Positions 35,184-45,575 are shown, counted from the stretch's first letter. The stretch: 64,000 nucleotides of DNA from an uncultured Pseudomonadales bacterium (GCA_905478995.1 CAJQKT010000022.1:1-64000), one strand, 5' to 3'. The notes: generated by a model not told the origin, from the letters alone. Program-made: numbers and translations.

Positions 35184-35930
35184 TTAATTGAACGACCCTA
35201 CTCTATCAAAGGTAGGTAGATTCCAACCAGGCTCTTTATGCATCCAAATAGCCACTGCCTTTCCGACAATCCTAGACTCTGGTACAGGCCCCCAAGATCG
35301 GCTATCTGCGCTGTTATCTCGATTATCACCCATCATAAAATAATGCCCAGAAGGCACAGTTACCGAAAAATCATCACTCCGGTCGACAGCGATATTTTGT
35401 TGGATTTCATGCTCAACACCACCCAAAAGCTCATATTTTTGTCGATACAGCGAACGTTTGTCACCATCAATGAGTGTTTGCTGCTGAACTTCGCCGTTAA
35501 TCGTCAGCACTTTATTTCTGTAAACCACGTTATCACCCGGCAGCCCGATTACCCGCTTGATGTAATACTGCTCTTTGTGCGGCGGAAAAAACACCATAAC
35601 ATCGCCACGCTCAGGCTCATTAATATCGAAAACCTTATTGCGTATAACGGGCAGACGAATACCGTAGGTATATTTGTTCACCAAGATAAAGTCACCAATC
35701 AATAATGTTCGCTCCATCGAACCCGAGGGGATTTGAAAAGGTTCATAAAGGAAGGATCGAATAACAAAAACCAACGCTAATACAGGCGTAAGTGACTTGG
35801 CATTCTCAACCAAAGCTGATTCTTTTTGACCTGGCATGCGTTTCTTGCTTAGCCACAGCAAATCGACCAGCCAAATTCCAGTCCCAGCCAACACTAGGCA
35901 CAATAAAATAAAGGGGAAATTAATATCCAT
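35184..35930 (-). CDS. lepB: Signal peptidase I
   Basis: Membrane peptidase that cuts Sec and Tat signal peptides. Two N-terminal membrane helices (about 6-27 and 48-62) precede the catalytic serine Ser71 in I-P-S-G-S-M-E-R-T-L and the general base Lys125 in Y-Y-I-K-R-V-I-G-L-P-G-D. The C-terminal box G-D-N-R-D-N-S-A-D-S-R is present. 248 aa, in the lepA-lepB-DUF4845-rnc order. Confidence 0.96.
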   Translation of the reverse strand: MDINFPFILLCLVLAGTGIWLVDLLWLSKKRMPGQKESALVENAKSLTPVLALVFVIRSFLYEPFQIPSGSMERTLLIGDFILVNKYTYGIRLPVIRNKVFDINEPERGDVMVFFPPHKEQYYIKRVIGLPGDNVVYRNKVLTINGEVQQQTLIDGDKRSLYRQKYELLGGVEHEIQQNIAVDRSDDFSVTVPSGHYFMMGDNRDNSADSRSWGPVPESRIVGKAVAIWMHKEPGWNLPTFDRVGSFN

Positions 35931-36043
35931 TAAATACGCTTACCTTTTTTAAAAAATATTTAGTCACACAAACTTCAACCTGATAATTAACGCTTGTGGT
36001 AATTAGGTTCTTCAGGCTTGATCAAGTTAACAGCAGCACCGAA

Positions 36044-37843
36044 CTAATCTACTTTTAATACAGCCAAAAACGCTGACTGTGGTATTTCAACACTGCCCAC
36101 TTTCTTCATGCGTTTCTTTCCGGCTTTTTGTTTTTCCAGCAATTTCTTTTTACGGGTTATATCGCCACCATAGCATTTTGCCGTTACGTTTTTACGCAAA
36201 GCTTTAACGGTTTGGCGAGCGATAATGTGACCGCCTAAAGCAGCTTGAATCGCCACATCAAACATTTGCCTCGGAATTAACTCTTTCATAGCTTCAACCA
36301 GCGAACGACCGCGACTCTCCGCCAAATCACGATGCACAATGATGGCTAATGCATCAACCCGCTCACCATTGATAAGTACATCAAGACGTGCCAATTTAGC
36401 CGATTCAAAGCGCACAAAGTGATAATCAAGTGAGGCATAGCCTCGACTGCAAGATTTTAACCTGTCAAAAAAATCTAACACCACTTCATTCATAGGGAGT
36501 TCATAGGTTAACGCAACTTGCTTACCCAAGAATTGCATATCGATTTGACTACCGCGCTTTTCTACACACAGGGTAATGACATTACCTAAATATTCTTGCG
36601 GTACCAATATATTTGCGCGCACGATCGGTTCACGCATTTCAGCCACACTACCCAACTCTGGCAAGCGTGATGGATTATCAACTTCAATCGTCTCGCCCTT
36701 GTTGGTAACCACTTCATAAATTACGGTTGGTGCCGTAGTAATCAAATCGAGATTATATTCACGCTCAAGGCGCTCCTGAATGATTTCCATATGCAGCATG
36801 CCCAAAAAGCCACAGCGAAAACCAAAACCCAGTGCGTCTGAAACCTCAGGCTCATAAAACAACGAGGCATCATTAAGCGTCAACTTAGCCAGCGCTTCGC
36901 GAAATGCCTCATAATCGTCGGAACTGACCGTGAACAAGCCCGCATAGACCTTGGGCTGTACCGTTTGAAAACCCGGCAATGCGTCAACATCTTGCGTGCT
37001 AGCATGGGTAAACGTGTCGCCAACCGGAGCGCCATGAATATCTTTGATGCCCGCAACGATATAGCCCACTTCACCTGCCGCAAGCTCATTTAATGGTGTT
37101 TTATGCGGTGTAAAAACGCCTAGCTCATCAATTTGATGTGGCTTGCCTAAGGTCTTAGCAACAATTTTATCGCGCTTGCGTAAAGTACCTTCCATCACGC
37201 GCACGAGCGACACCACACCTAAATAATTATCAAACCATGAATCGATAATCAACGCTTGCAATGGAGCGTCACGATCGCCCTGAGGAGGCGGGATATCGGC
37301 AACGATATGCTCTAAAGCCGCCTCCACACCTAAGCCCGATTTTGCGCTTACTTGGCATGCGTTCATCGCATCAAGGCCAATAATATCTTCTATCTCTTGT
37401 GCCACACGATCCGGCTCAGCTTGCGGCAAGTCTATTTTATTGAGAATCGGCAGTACTTCTAAACCCTGCTCGATAGCTGTGTAACAATTTGCCACCGATT
37501 GGGCTTCAACACCTTGCGCAGCATCAACAATCAAAAGCGCTCCCTCGCAAGCGGCTAGTGAGCGAGATACCTCGTACGAGAAATCAACATGCCCTGGCGT
37601 GTCGATAAAATTTAGTTGGTACGTCTCACCATCATTAGCTTTGTAGTACAGGGTGACACTTTGCGCCTTGATCGTGATGCCCCGCTCTCTTTCAATATCC
37701 ATTGAGTCGAGCACTTGCTCGGCCATCTCGCGCTGCGTGAGCCCTCCGCAAGTTTGGATAAAACGATCGGCCAAAGTTGATTTGCCATGATCGATATGAG
37801 CGATGATAGAAAAATTTCGGATGCGTTTATCAGCAGGATTCAT
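36044..37843 (-). CDS. lepA: Elongation factor 4 (LepA)
   Basis: Ribosome-associated GTPase. G1 [10 protein letters not shown] near residue 14, switch [10 protein letters not shown], switch [10 protein letters not shown], and N-K-I-D are present. The LepA-specific C-terminal domain ends with the basic stretch [16 protein letters not shown]. 599 aa is full length. In Pseudomonas the gene upstream is mucD; here 320 gene-free bases precede it, then rseC. Confidence 0.97.
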   Translation of the reverse strand: MNPADKRIRNFSIIAHIDHGKSTLADRFIQTCGGLTQREMAEQVLDSMDIERERGITIKAQSVTLYYKANDGETYQLNFIDTPGHVDFSYEVSRSLAACEGALLIVDAAQGVEAQSVANCYTAIEQGLEVLPILNKIDLPQAEPDRVAQEIEDIIGLDAMNACQVSAKSGLGVEAALEHIVADIPPPQGDRDAPLQALIIDSWFDNYLGVVSLVRVMEGTLRKRDKIVAKTLGKPHQIDELGVFTPHKTPLNELAAGEVGYIVAGIKDIHGAPVGDTFTHASTQDVDALPGFQTVQPKVYAGLFTVSSDDYEAFREALAKLTLNDASLFYEPEVSDALGFGFRCGFLGMLHMEIIQERLEREYNLDLITTAPTVIYEVVTNKGETIEVDNPSRLPELGSVAEMREPIVRANILVPQEYLGNVITLCVEKRGSQIDMQFLGKQVALTYELPMNEVVLDFFDRLKSCSRGYASLDYHFVRFESAKLARLDVLINGERVDALAIIVHRDLAESRGRSLVEAMKELIPRQMFDVAIQAALGGHIIARQTVKALRKNVTAKCYGGDITRKKKLLEKQKAGKKRMKKVGSVEIPQSAFLAVLKVD

Positions 37844-38163
37844 AATGACTCAAACCCTAAGCCATCTAATGGCAAAGATAAGCAACTACGCGGGCAAAAA
37901 GGGATGTGTAGCATAGATAGGTTGATTTCAAGGCGCCTAATTTCGATAACGAATTTCGCAGGCAATTAGCCTTGCAACCCTGAGATCTTTGGGCCGACAA
38001 ATGGCAGTAACCGCTGCGGGGGAATTTGCGTGGGATTGTATATCAAGCCCCACAGCGAAGCTATTTGCGTTTGCTGAACATTGTTGGACTTTTAACGGGT
38101 AGAAGCATTCACCGGCTGCCCGTCTGGGCGTCTGGCTAGGTTGCAAAAACGCCGGCTAGAGCC
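37844..38163. other. Gene-free interval where mucD/degP is usually found
   Basis: 320 bases between rseC and lepA. A 69-codon minus-strand frame (37937-38146) has no ribosome binding site and matches nothing I recognise; no remnant of a trypsin or PDZ domain can be read. It probably holds the lepA promoter. Confidence 0.5.
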
Positions 38164-38628
38164 TCAGCTCACTGCAGATTCCAACAAAGTTGGCTCGGCG
38201 GCACCGTTTGCCACTAGTCGCTCGCCCCAAGCTCGCCCAATTAGCAACCCTGCCCCGAGGCCCAATAAACCCAAGCATGCAACAACCCAATCGGCCAATG
38301 GTAGCCAATCGGCAACAACAGCCGCCAACAATAGGCCGGCAATTGGGAATAGATACGCCAACAGCGCAGCTCTGACCAATACGCCATCAGGAATGCCCAC
38401 CTCAACCCACTGACCCACGGTCAGCAATCCGGCGCGAGTAGTAGGACAGCGCACATTATAGTAGCGTTGCTTTCGAGCGAACCAACGCCCTAACACCCCT
38501 TGACCACAAGTATCCTGTGCCGCGCAATCACCACACGTCGAACGCCGGAATGCTTCCAGCCATACGAGGCTTTGTCCGGGCGTTGATGTTTGCTCAACCG
38601 ACACTACGCACGCTCGCTCTATAGTCAT
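38164..38628 (-). CDS. rseC: RseC/MucC family regulator of the sigma-E system
   Basis: Small inner-membrane protein that modulates sigma-E activity and, in E. coli, belongs to the SoxR-reducing system. A cysteine cluster C-G-D-C-A-A-Q-D-T-C sits near the N-terminus. Two adjacent membrane helices follow (L-A-Y-L-F-P-I-A-G-L-L-L-A-A-V and V-A-C-L-G-L-L-G-L-G-A-G-L). The frame extends to an ATG at 38709, but GAGG eight bases before the ATG at 38628 and the family N-terminus favour the shorter 154-residue form. An intrinsic terminator lies between it and rseB. Confidence 0.88.
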   Translation of the reverse strand: MTIERACVVSVEQTSTPGQSLVWLEAFRRSTCGDCAAQDTCGQGVLGRWFARKQRYYNVRCPTTRAGLLTVGQWVEVGIPDGVLVRAALLAYLFPIAGLLLAAVVADWLPLADWVVACLGLLGLGAGLLIGRAWGERLVANGAAEPTLLESAVS

Positions 38629-38780
38629 GCCTACAACCTCAGCTGGCGATGCTTCCGGCGTATTAACCGTTGCCGGCGATGGATCGTGATCGGTTTCTAA
38701 AGTCTGCATCGCACCCAGAGTACTCTCTGTAAAAAGTGGTTAATACTCGGCCTCTTAAATCGACCGGCATCTGTGATAAT

Positions 38781-38805
38781 CAAAAAGCCACTCAAGTCGG
38801 TGGCT
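38781..38805 (-). terminator. Intrinsic terminator or attenuator between rseB and rseC
   Basis: Read on the minus strand: AGCCAC, an eight-base loop, GTGGCT, then TTTTT. It lies just downstream of rseB and upstream of rseC, so it should reduce read-through into rseC. Confidence 0.65.
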
Positions 38806-38846
38806 CTGTACCGTCTGTTTTTTTATCTCACCCAATAGCAGACCAA

Positions 38847-39905
38847 CTACTTCACTTGCGCTCGCGTAACAGAATTAGCAATTTTTTCTGCTGCCACTAG
38901 TGGAATTTCACCCACTACTGTGACGCTAAAAAGCCCTGTCTTGTCCTCTTTAACAAGGGTATGAGCCATCGTTGCACCGCGTCGCCGCGAATGCTGCCCA
39001 AGATTAGCATTATCTTCAACAAACACACTAAACGCTGTCAGACCGTCACTATACATCAAGGGCCGATCGTGACCCGAGACTAACCCCGATACTCGAGCGT
39101 CACCAGACAAAGTAAACGCCGGCGGCACCCACCCAACGTGCCAAGAAGCTGAGCCTGCATGTTGGCGTGATTGCGTTCGAGGAGCTTTTTGAGCCTGTCC
39201 GATCGGCTTACTGGCCAGCTTATTTAGCACCTCAGGTGCCAAATCGGCATCGGCTATTTCATTGCCAATATCAATTTGCGTATATTCAAACCGCTCAAGC
39301 ACCCTGCCGTTGACGTCCATCATCAATGAGCGCAATAACAATTTAGTCGACTTGTCTAATGCCAGCTCAAAGCCATGTCGATAATGATCTTTTGGCATCA
39401 ATGTAATCAGTGCCACCTCCCTGCCGGCCACACGATCGCGCCCATCAAAAGACACTTCATACGGCTCGCGCAAGGCAGCAAATCGCGCAGCATAACTGCT
39501 TGAAAAATCCGTCTCGGAAAAATAGGCGCCAGCACGTCCGGCCTGCCCATCTAGGCTGGTCACACCGTTCACCCCATCGATATAAACAACGCTATTGCCG
39601 CGCCGAATAAATTCTCGAGGCTGGCCATTCATATGCACTAGCCTTTCGTGCTGAACGCCTTCTTTTATGCCATGATAAATGCGCATAGTGTCCATACGGC
39701 TACCCTGTGTATAAACAAGACTACCACTGTAATTAAGTTGCGCCGAGTTGTCGCTCATATCCATCAACCACTGCTCCGGATCTTCGGCGGCAACTAATAC
39801 TGGAGCAAGTAAAAAACTGCCCATAAAAGCGCACGCACACAGTACCAAAACTACACGCGTGGAAATCTTTTTGCGGGATTGACAAATTATTGGGAAAGTA
39901 ATCAT
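38847..39905 (-). CDS. rseB: Sigma-E regulator RseB/MucB
   Basis: Periplasmic protein that binds RseA and shields it from the protease DegS until lipid or lipoprotein stress. An N-terminal signal sequence ends near L-V-A-A-E (about residue 40). The LolA-like N-terminal domain shows L-N-Y-S-G-S-L-V-Y-T-Q-G and E-R-L-V-H-M-N-G-Q-P-R-E-F; the smaller C-terminal domain contains H-V-G-W-V-P-P-A-F. 352 aa. Third gene of the rpoE operon. Confidence 0.94.
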   Translation of the reverse strand: MITFPIICQSRKKISTRVVLVLCACAFMGSFLLAPVLVAAEDPEQWLMDMSDNSAQLNYSGSLVYTQGSRMDTMRIYHGIKEGVQHERLVHMNGQPREFIRRGNSVVYIDGVNGVTSLDGQAGRAGAYFSETDFSSSYAARFAALREPYEVSFDGRDRVAGREVALITLMPKDHYRHGFELALDKSTKLLLRSLMMDVNGRVLERFEYTQIDIGNEIADADLAPEVLNKLASKPIGQAQKAPRTQSRQHAGSASWHVGWVPPAFTLSGDARVSGLVSGHDRPLMYSDGLTAFSVFVEDNANLGQHSRRRGATMAHTLVKEDKTGLFSVTVVGEIPLVAAEKIANSVTRAQVK

Positions 39906-39988
39906 ACAGACTTATTTATCATAAGATGGACGCACTGCTGAGTAAGAAAATGGTTCATTAATTTTTCGCGATGAATTGCAACGACCCA

Positions 39989-40630
39989 TCAATCCTCTTC
40001 AAAATTAGCGACTCTGGCGAAAGGAACAATTCCCTGTCCGTTTTGACGGGCAGCATGGTTAGCGTGTTCAAGTAGGTACTCATGCAAACGTTCTTGTGCG
40101 CGCAGACCATCGCTTGCAAGGTCAACATTGGCGTTGACCGGCTGCGCATTAACTTGCACCGCTAGTGCTTCGCTGGTCGGCGCAGTCACATAGCTCGACG
40201 TGTCATCAGAGGCGAGCGTGCTTGATCCTAAAGCAGCCCCATTTAATTGATATTGCTGAACACCAACAATCACCGCTAAGGTCACCGTAGCGGCCACGGC
40301 AAAGCGCGACCACAAAGGTGCGCCGCCTGGGCTTGCAACTATGCCCGGCGCATCAAACTCTGTCGAATCGTCTGCGTCTGCCTGCACGTGTGAAGGCTCC
40401 AGTACAATTGCCTCGGCAACGGCTGTGGCAAAGTTTGGCTGCGCGGCATGACCGCCTCGCTCATCATTCAATGCCTCAGAAACCAGCTGATACCGGCTCC
40501 ACTTCTGCAGCTGGATGGCTCGCTCAGCCTCACTGCAATTTTCAAGCTGCTTGAGTAGGCTGCGAAGTTCAAGTTCAGTCATTTCACCGTCAGATAGCGC
40601 AGATAACTGAGAATCAAGCTGGTCATTCAT
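39989..40630 (-). CDS. rseA: Anti-sigma-E factor RseA/MucA
   Basis: Inner-membrane anti-sigma factor. The N-terminal cytoplasmic domain is typical: L-S-A-L-S-D-G-E-M-T-E-L-E-L, then W-S-R-Y-Q-L-V-S-E-A-L. One transmembrane helix lies near the middle (about residues 106-124, F-A-V-A-A-T-V-T-L-A-V-I-V-G-V). The periplasmic half includes a segment ending H-A-A-R-Q-N-G-Q-G-I-V-P-F-A-R that matches the MucA region contacted by MucB. 213 aa. Confidence 0.93.
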   Translation of the reverse strand: MNDQLDSQLSALSDGEMTELELRSLLKQLENCSEAERAIQLQKWSRYQLVSEALNDERGGHAAQPNFATAVAEAIVLEPSHVQADADDSTEFDAPGIVASPGGAPLWSRFAVAATVTLAVIVGVQQYQLNGAALGSSTLASDDTSSYVTAPTSEALAVQVNAQPVNANVDLASDGLRAQERLHEYLLEHANHAARQNGQGIVPFARVANFEED

Positions 40631-40701
40631 AGGTTTGTTCCAGTTCTATTAATAATAAAAAATAACGGCTTCAAGAAAATACTGGCCAATGCCACATAGC
40701 G

Positions 40702-41271
40702 TTAAGAATCTAACATCGGGCCCACCGATTTATCGATAGCCTCACGGGCGCGAAAGATGCGCGACCGCACCGTGCCTACCGGACATGACATTACATCGGC
40801 AATATCTTCGTAGCTCAGACCGTCAAATTCTCGCAAAGTTACCGCCGTTCTCAGATCCTCGGGTAAATTCTGCAGCGCGCGCCGCACTGCAGCAGCTACC
40901 TCTTCACCGTGCAACCTAGCTTCGGGCGTTTCGATATCTTGCAACACATTGGCACCGGCATAATCATCCGACTCAGCGACATCAACATCCGTGTCTGGTG
41001 GGCGCCGCGAACGCGACACCAAATGATTTTTAGCCGTATTGACCGCTATGCGATACAACCACGTATAGAAAGCGCTTTCTGCTCGAAATTTGTTGATCGC
41101 CCTATAAGCTTTGATAAAAGCCTCTTGCGCTACATCTTGGACTTCGGCCGAGCGCACGTAGCGGGCCACTAAACTATGGATTTTATGCTGGTATTTAAGC
41201 ACAAGCAGATCAAACGCTCGCTTATCACCTTGCTGCACCCTAGCCACCAACTGCGCATCTGTCTGACTCAT
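40702..41271 (-). CDS. rpoE: RNA polymerase sigma factor RpoE/AlgU
   Basis: Extracytoplasmic-function sigma factor for envelope stress. Very close to AlgU: G-D-K-R-A-F-D-L-L-V-L-K-Y-Q-H-K-I, A-Q-E-A-F-I-K-A-Y-R-A, A-F-Y-T-W-L-Y-R-I-A-V-N-T-A-K-N (region 2) and E-F-D-G-L-S-Y-E-D-I-A-D-V-M with P-V-G-T-V-R-S-R-I-F-R-A-R (region 4). The open frame runs 26 codons further to a TTG, but family length and the start M-S-Q-T-D-A-Q-L place initiation at ATG 41271 (189 aa). Confidence 0.95.
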   Translation of the reverse strand: MSQTDAQLVARVQQGDKRAFDLLVLKYQHKIHSLVARYVRSAEVQDVAQEAFIKAYRAINKFRAESAFYTWLYRIAVNTAKNHLVSRSRRPPDTDVDVAESDDYAGANVLQDIETPEARLHGEEVAAAVRRALQNLPEDLRTAVTLREFDGLSYEDIADVMSCPVGTVRSRIFRAREAIDKSVGPMLDS

Positions 41272-41808
41272 GGCCTTACAACCACTAAGGTAGTGTTCAA
41301 CCGGCTTGCCAAACATGAGGTAACGCGCATACCGAGGACGAAGAAACAAGTGCTGCTATGAATCCACTTAATGATCTTTTAGCTCCTTTGCGACTATGCC
41401 TGCGAAACCTGGCTTGCGGGCTTTTTTGATGTGCACAGGGCACGCATCTACCTACTTATCACGGCTGGCCAGCATTCGGGCCTGTATAATAGGTGGCCTT
41501 GTCTCATTTTGTCTATGCTCGAGCGGCCACATTAGCCGGTCATCTAAATGACTCGGGCTAGAGACTCGGTAACGCTCAGGCGTAATGAAAAACCCAAGCA
41601 CTATTGTTTCGACTGACTGTGACCATTAACATACCATAGAGTTCACCCTGCGTCGGTGTTCAGTAATAGCTAGCCCATGACCTGCCAATGCATCATAACA
41701 AACACTGCGTCTTCAACCCAATAAGGGTGGCAAGCCGTTCCTAGCAAACGGGGTAACGCACGCCCAGTTTGTATATTTATCAACCGCGGACTTTAGACAC
41801 TCTCAACA
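41272..41808. other. Divergent regulatory region, rpoE / nadB
   Basis: 537 bases with no ORF I can support. On the minus strand TAGACA (41510-41515) and TATTAT (41486-41491), 18 bases apart, make a weak housekeeping-promoter candidate for rpoE. A small dyad GTCAT-ctaa-ATGAC lies at 41539-41552. I did not find a clear sigma-E-type GAACTT...TCTGA promoter, although autoregulation would be expected. Confidence 0.45.
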
Positions 41809-43470
41809 ATGAATATTACTCGTCAATACGATGTGGTTGTAATTGGAAGCGGCGCTGCCGGTTCGACCGTTGCTCTCGCCCTTGCCGGCCATGCCAAGAT
41901 CGCCGTCATATCCAAAACCGACCTGGCCGAGGGTTCGACCCGCTATGCCCAAGGTGGGATTGCGGCAGTACTCGATGCAACCGACAGCGTCGAGTCACAT
42001 TGCAACGATACACTGCGCGCTGGCGCAGGTCTTTGCGACGAAGATGCCGTGCGCTTCACTGTTGAAAATAGCCGCAATGCCATTGACTGGTTAGTCGATC
42101 AAGGGGTACCTTTTACCCGCCAACAAGAAACCGCGCAGGCCACATCAGCCCCTGTAAATGTGCATGACCAGGGCCATAGCGATAGCCATACTCCGAGTGA
42201 AAATGATTATCACCTTACTCGCGAAGGTGGCCATAGCAGCCGCCGCATTATCCATGCTAAAGATGCCACCGGACAAGCGGTATCTACCACGCTGCTGGGA
42301 AACCTAGGCGCACATCCATCGATTGAAACCCTCGAAGATCATGTTGCGATCGACCTGATCGTGGAGCGAGATTTACCCACACCGGTTTGCACCGGCGTGC
42401 ATGTCCTAGACTGCAGCACTCAACAAGTTATCACTTTGCATGCTCGTTTTGTTGTACTAGCCACCGGTGGAGCTAGCAAGGTCTATTTGTACACCAGTAA
42501 TCCCGATGGAGCTAGCGGCGACGGCATCGCCATGGCTTGGCGCGCAGGTTGCCGCGTGGCTAACATGGAATTCAATCAATTTCACCCTACCTGCCTTTAC
42601 CATCCGCAAGCAAAATCATTTTTAATTAGCGAAGCGGTGCGCGGCGAAGGCGGCAAACTACTTTTACCCAACGGCCATCAATTCATGCCTGATTTTGATG
42701 CGCGCGCCGAATTAGCGCCACGCGACATAGTAGCCAGAGCTATCGATCATGAAATGAAGCGACTGGGCAGTGATTGTGTCTATATCGATATTAGCCATCG
42801 CGATCCAGACTTCATCATCGACCACTTCCCAACGATCTATCAGCGCTGCCTGGATCTAGGTATAGATATGACGCGTGAACCCATACCCGTGGTACCCGCT
42901 GCTCACTACACCTGTGGCGGTATCATGGTCGATGATCGCGGCAGCACCGATATCGAAAATCTGTACGCTATTGGCGAGACCAGTTTTACAGGGCTGCATG
43001 GCGCCAATCGCATGGCCAGTAACTCTCTACTGGAATGTGTTGTGTACGCCCAAGCAAGCGCCAACGACATTTTGGGCAAGTTGACCTCCACCCAGTGGCT
43101 AACAGCGCCGCCCTACTGGGATGAATCTCAAGTTACTGATTCAGATGAAGACGTCATCATTTCGCACAACTGGGACGAACTGCGACGCTTTATGTGGAAT
43201 TATGTAGGCATTGTACGAAGTAACAAACGACTTGCCCGCGCCCAACATCGAGTCAAATTACTGCGCAGTGAAATTGCCGAATACTACAGCCACTATCGCG
43301 TAACTAACGATCTTATTGAGCTGCGAAACCTGGCTCAAGTGGCAGAGTTAATCATTGAATCGGCCATACGTCGAAAAGAAAGCCGCGGTTTACACTTCAC
43401 AATCGATCACCCACAAACCGATGCGCATGGCCACAACACGGTACTATTTCCGCCAAACTATCACGATTAA
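41809..43470 (+). CDS. nadB: L-aspartate oxidase
   Basis: FAD enzyme that oxidises aspartate to iminoaspartate, the first step of NAD synthesis. FAD-binding [13 protein letters not shown] (about residues 12-25), then [10 protein letters not shown], the H-D-Q-G-H-S region, and the active-site blocks E-F-N-Q-F-H-P-T and R-G-E-G-G. The C-terminal helical domain is complete. 553 aa. It is divergent from rpoE as in Pseudomonas, and its stop lies one base from the stop of convergent ygfX. Confidence 0.96.
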   Translation: MNITRQYDVVVIGSGAAGSTVALALAGHAKIAVISKTDLAEGSTRYAQGGIAAVLDATDSVESHCNDTLRAGAGLCDEDAVRFTVENSRNAIDWLVDQGVPFTRQQETAQATSAPVNVHDQGHSDSHTPSENDYHLTREGGHSSRRIIHAKDATGQAVSTTLLGNLGAHPSIETLEDHVAIDLIVERDLPTPVCTGVHVLDCSTQQVITLHARFVVLATGGASKVYLYTSNPDGASGDGIAMAWRAGCRVANMEFNQFHPTCLYHPQAKSFLISEAVRGEGGKLLLPNGHQFMPDFDARAELAPRDIVARAIDHEMKRLGSDCVYIDISHRDPDFIIDHFPTIYQRCLDLGIDMTREPIPVVPAAHYTCGGIMVDDRGSTDIENLYAIGETSFTGLHGANRMASNSLLECVVYAQASANDILGKLTSTQWLTAPPYWDESQVTDSDEDVIISHNWDELRRFMWNYVGIVRSNKRLARAQHRVKLLRSEIAEYYSHYRVTNDLIELRNLAQVAELIIESAIRRKESRGLHFTIDHPQTDAHGHNTVLFPPNYHD

Positions 43471-43471
43471 T

Positions 43472-43903
43472 TTAATCGCAACTTCCTTTTGTGGCCGGCA
43501 ACAAAACTAAATACATGCGCAAAAGCGCCCACTGCGCGGGCGTAAGAGCGTCACGCCAAATCACACAATAGTGCGACCGCATTGACGAGCTATCGCGCCA
43601 CTGCAACATCAAAAAAAAGAAACAACGATAATAAACGGCGCAATCAACTCTCTGCCACTGATCATTGAGAAGCAATTGCCAGCACTGATCGTAAAGTTTG
43701 ACACCTTCAGGGCGAGTAGTTCCCAGCAACCCACAGCGGTAAATATCTAGAACGAAAAACAGCAAAAAAATGAGTATGCTAAGCGCACCTTGCCAACTGC
43801 CAGGAACCTTTGCCATCACTACAAAAAAAGCCGAGCAATAAATACCAATCAAACAGACCCTACTAAGCCGTGAGCGGGTAAAAATAAAAACTTTGTTATC
43901 CAT
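43472..43903 (-). CDS. ygfX: YgfX-family membrane protein
   Basis: Small protein with two N-terminal membrane helices (about 15-33 and 38-54) and a soluble tail containing W-Q-L-L-L-N-D-Q-W-Q-R and L-R-M-Y-L. In E. coli the homologue (also called CptA) is paired with SdhE and was reported as a toxin acting on cytoskeletal proteins, though other roles have been proposed. 143 aa. It follows sdhE by 71 bases, with AGGA before the ATG. Confidence 0.82.
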   Translation of the reverse strand: MDNKVFIFTRSRLSRVCLIGIYCSAFFVVMAKVPGSWQGALSILIFLLFFVLDIYRCGLLGTTRPEGVKLYDQCWQLLLNDQWQRVDCAVYYRCFFFLMLQWRDSSSMRSHYCVIWRDALTPAQWALLRMYLVLLPATKGSCD

Positions 43904-43974
43904 GCCAGCAATCCTTTGCCTGTGTATAACGCTACAGTATTATTTGACGCTTTGCTAAACGCACTGCGAACTAT

Positions 43975-44253
43975 CTAAAAACCCAATTCACGACTGGCTT
44001 GATAGGCCAAAATTTCATTCACCATTTGAGCAAGCTCACCGCTAGGCGGAGCCTGCTTCTTCAAAAACCAATCAAATAATTGTTGGTCTTCGCACTCAAG
44101 TAAGTACTTATAGCGGGCTTGCGTATCGAGATCGAGCTCGGGATAGCGCAGCTTCACAAAAGGCTCTAGCACTAAGTCAAGCTCGAGCATTCCGCGTCGA
44201 CTATGCCAAATAGCTCGATTATGATCGATCTTTTCATGCTCCGAAGTATCCAT
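43975..44253 (-). CDS. sdhE: FAD assembly factor SdhE
   Basis: Small helical protein that promotes covalent attachment of FAD to succinate dehydrogenase and fumarate reductase. The R-G-x-x-E motif reads R-R-G-M-L-E-L-D, followed by L-x-P-F and E-D-Q-Q-L-F-D-W-F. 92 aa. AAGGTGAGAG supports the start. It is divergent from ygfZ, as in enterobacteria. Confidence 0.95.
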   Translation of the reverse strand: MDTSEHEKIDHNRAIWHSRRGMLELDLVLEPFVKLRYPELDLDTQARYKYLLECEDQQLFDWFLKKQAPPSGELAQMVNEILAYQASRELGF

Positions 44254-44477
44254 AACTGATCTCTCACCTTTAATAGGACTAAGCTTTTCAATGGCCAGGC
44301 GTTAAAAACGCTTAGGGCTGATAGGCGCGAACCTGATTTAGCCTCATTTTACACAGGCGCGCTCATCGAAGACACCGTTTTATTTAACCTGGCAAAGCGA
44401 CATAGGCTATTTGATTACCGCTATTATCAACTAACAATAAACCCCACCTAATCACTTTTTACAGTAAAATTAGCCGC

Positions 44478-45575
44478 ATGAATCCAACAGCAGACGCTCC
44501 CTTAGACTCCTTCTGGCAACAATTTTACGAGCACCGACCGGAGCTCGAAATATTTAATGCACACTCGTTTGCTACCGCACTAGCCACTATTGAACCGGAC
44601 AATCACCAACACATTGCGCCGCTGCATCAGCTTGGCTTGCTCTGCATATCTGGAGACGACGCCACGACTTTTTTGCAGGGTCAGCTCAGCGCTGACGTGA
44701 ACGCATTAGCCGTCGGACAAACCACGATGGCTGCACACTGCGATGCAAAAGGACGAATGCACACCAACTTTTTGTTGCACAAAGTGGCCGAGCAGCATTA
44801 CTGGCTGCAACTGCACAACTCTACAGCCGAACTGGAATGCACAGCGCTCGCTAAATACGCTGTTTTTTCTAAAGTTGTCATCAAAAACCTGTCAACACAA
44901 TATGCCTGCTTTGGGCTGGAGTCACTCGCCCTCGCGAAAGATATACTCGCTCACGAAGCTATCCAAACCGGTATTACTAAGCTGGCAGTTGAGGACCTCC
45001 TCACCTGCATCTGGATACCGCGAGACAAGCTAGATAACCTGCTTGAAGCGCTTGAACAAACCCATACGCATTGGCTAGGCTCGGGCAATTGGCAAAAAAT
45101 TATCATGCAGCGAGGCATCGGCTTTATAGAACATAGCATCAGCGGTGAATTCATCCCACAAATGCTCAACCTTGATTGCATCCACGGGATCAGCTTCACA
45201 AAGGGCTGCTACACAGGACAAGAAATCATTGCCCGCATGAAATACCGCGGAAGCGTCAAGCGCCGGTGCTGGGGCTTTAGCGCGGAGCTCTCATCGTTTG
45301 AAATAACCCAACTAACACGAATTGAAGCCATTGATCAGTTCGCTCGCTGCGCTGCCGCCGGCGCTGAGATCCGCAACAGCAACGATCAAGTAGCAGGGCA
45401 AGTAGTCAATTCAGTGGTTAACAGCCTTGGGGCAGCCCACGGTTTGGTGGTAATCAAGCTCTCTATGATGGAGGCTGAGGCACCATTGCACCTGTGCTGG
45501 ACCGATACTCAGGGCAACAAATTGACCATCCCCATCACGCTAACACCGCCTCCTTATGCTATACCTAATAACTAG
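44478..45575 (+). CDS. ygfZ: Folate-binding protein YgfZ
   Basis: Tetrahydrofolate-dependent protein needed for some iron-sulfur enzymes such as MiaB. The diagnostic K-G-C-Y-T-G-Q-E is at about residues 240-247, with the redox-active cysteine. The aminomethyltransferase-like fold starts with F-L-Q-G-Q-L-S-A-D-V. At 365 aa it is longer than the E. coli protein of about 326, mostly from N-terminal and C-terminal additions. Confidence 0.94.
   Translation: MNPTADAPLDSFWQQFYEHRPELEIFNAHSFATALATIEPDNHQHIAPLHQLGLLCISGDDATTFLQGQLSADVNALAVGQTTMAAHCDAKGRMHTNFLLHKVAEQHYWLQLHNSTAELECTALAKYAVFSKVVIKNLSTQYACFGLESLALAKDILAHEAIQTGITKLAVEDLLTCIWIPRDKLDNLLEALEQTHTHWLGSGNWQKIIMQRGIGFIEHSISGEFIPQMLNLDCIHGISFTKGCYTGQEIIARMKYRGSVKRRCWGFSAELSSFEITQLTRIEAIDQFARCAAAGAEIRNSNDQVAGQVVNSVVNSLGAAHGLVVIKLSMMEAEAPLHLCWTDTQGNKLTIPITLTPPPYAIPNN

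Noticed and set aside
37937-38146. 69-codon minus frame in the place of mucD
   Set aside because: No ribosome binding site and no trypsin or PDZ motif; not a mucD remnant that I can recognise.
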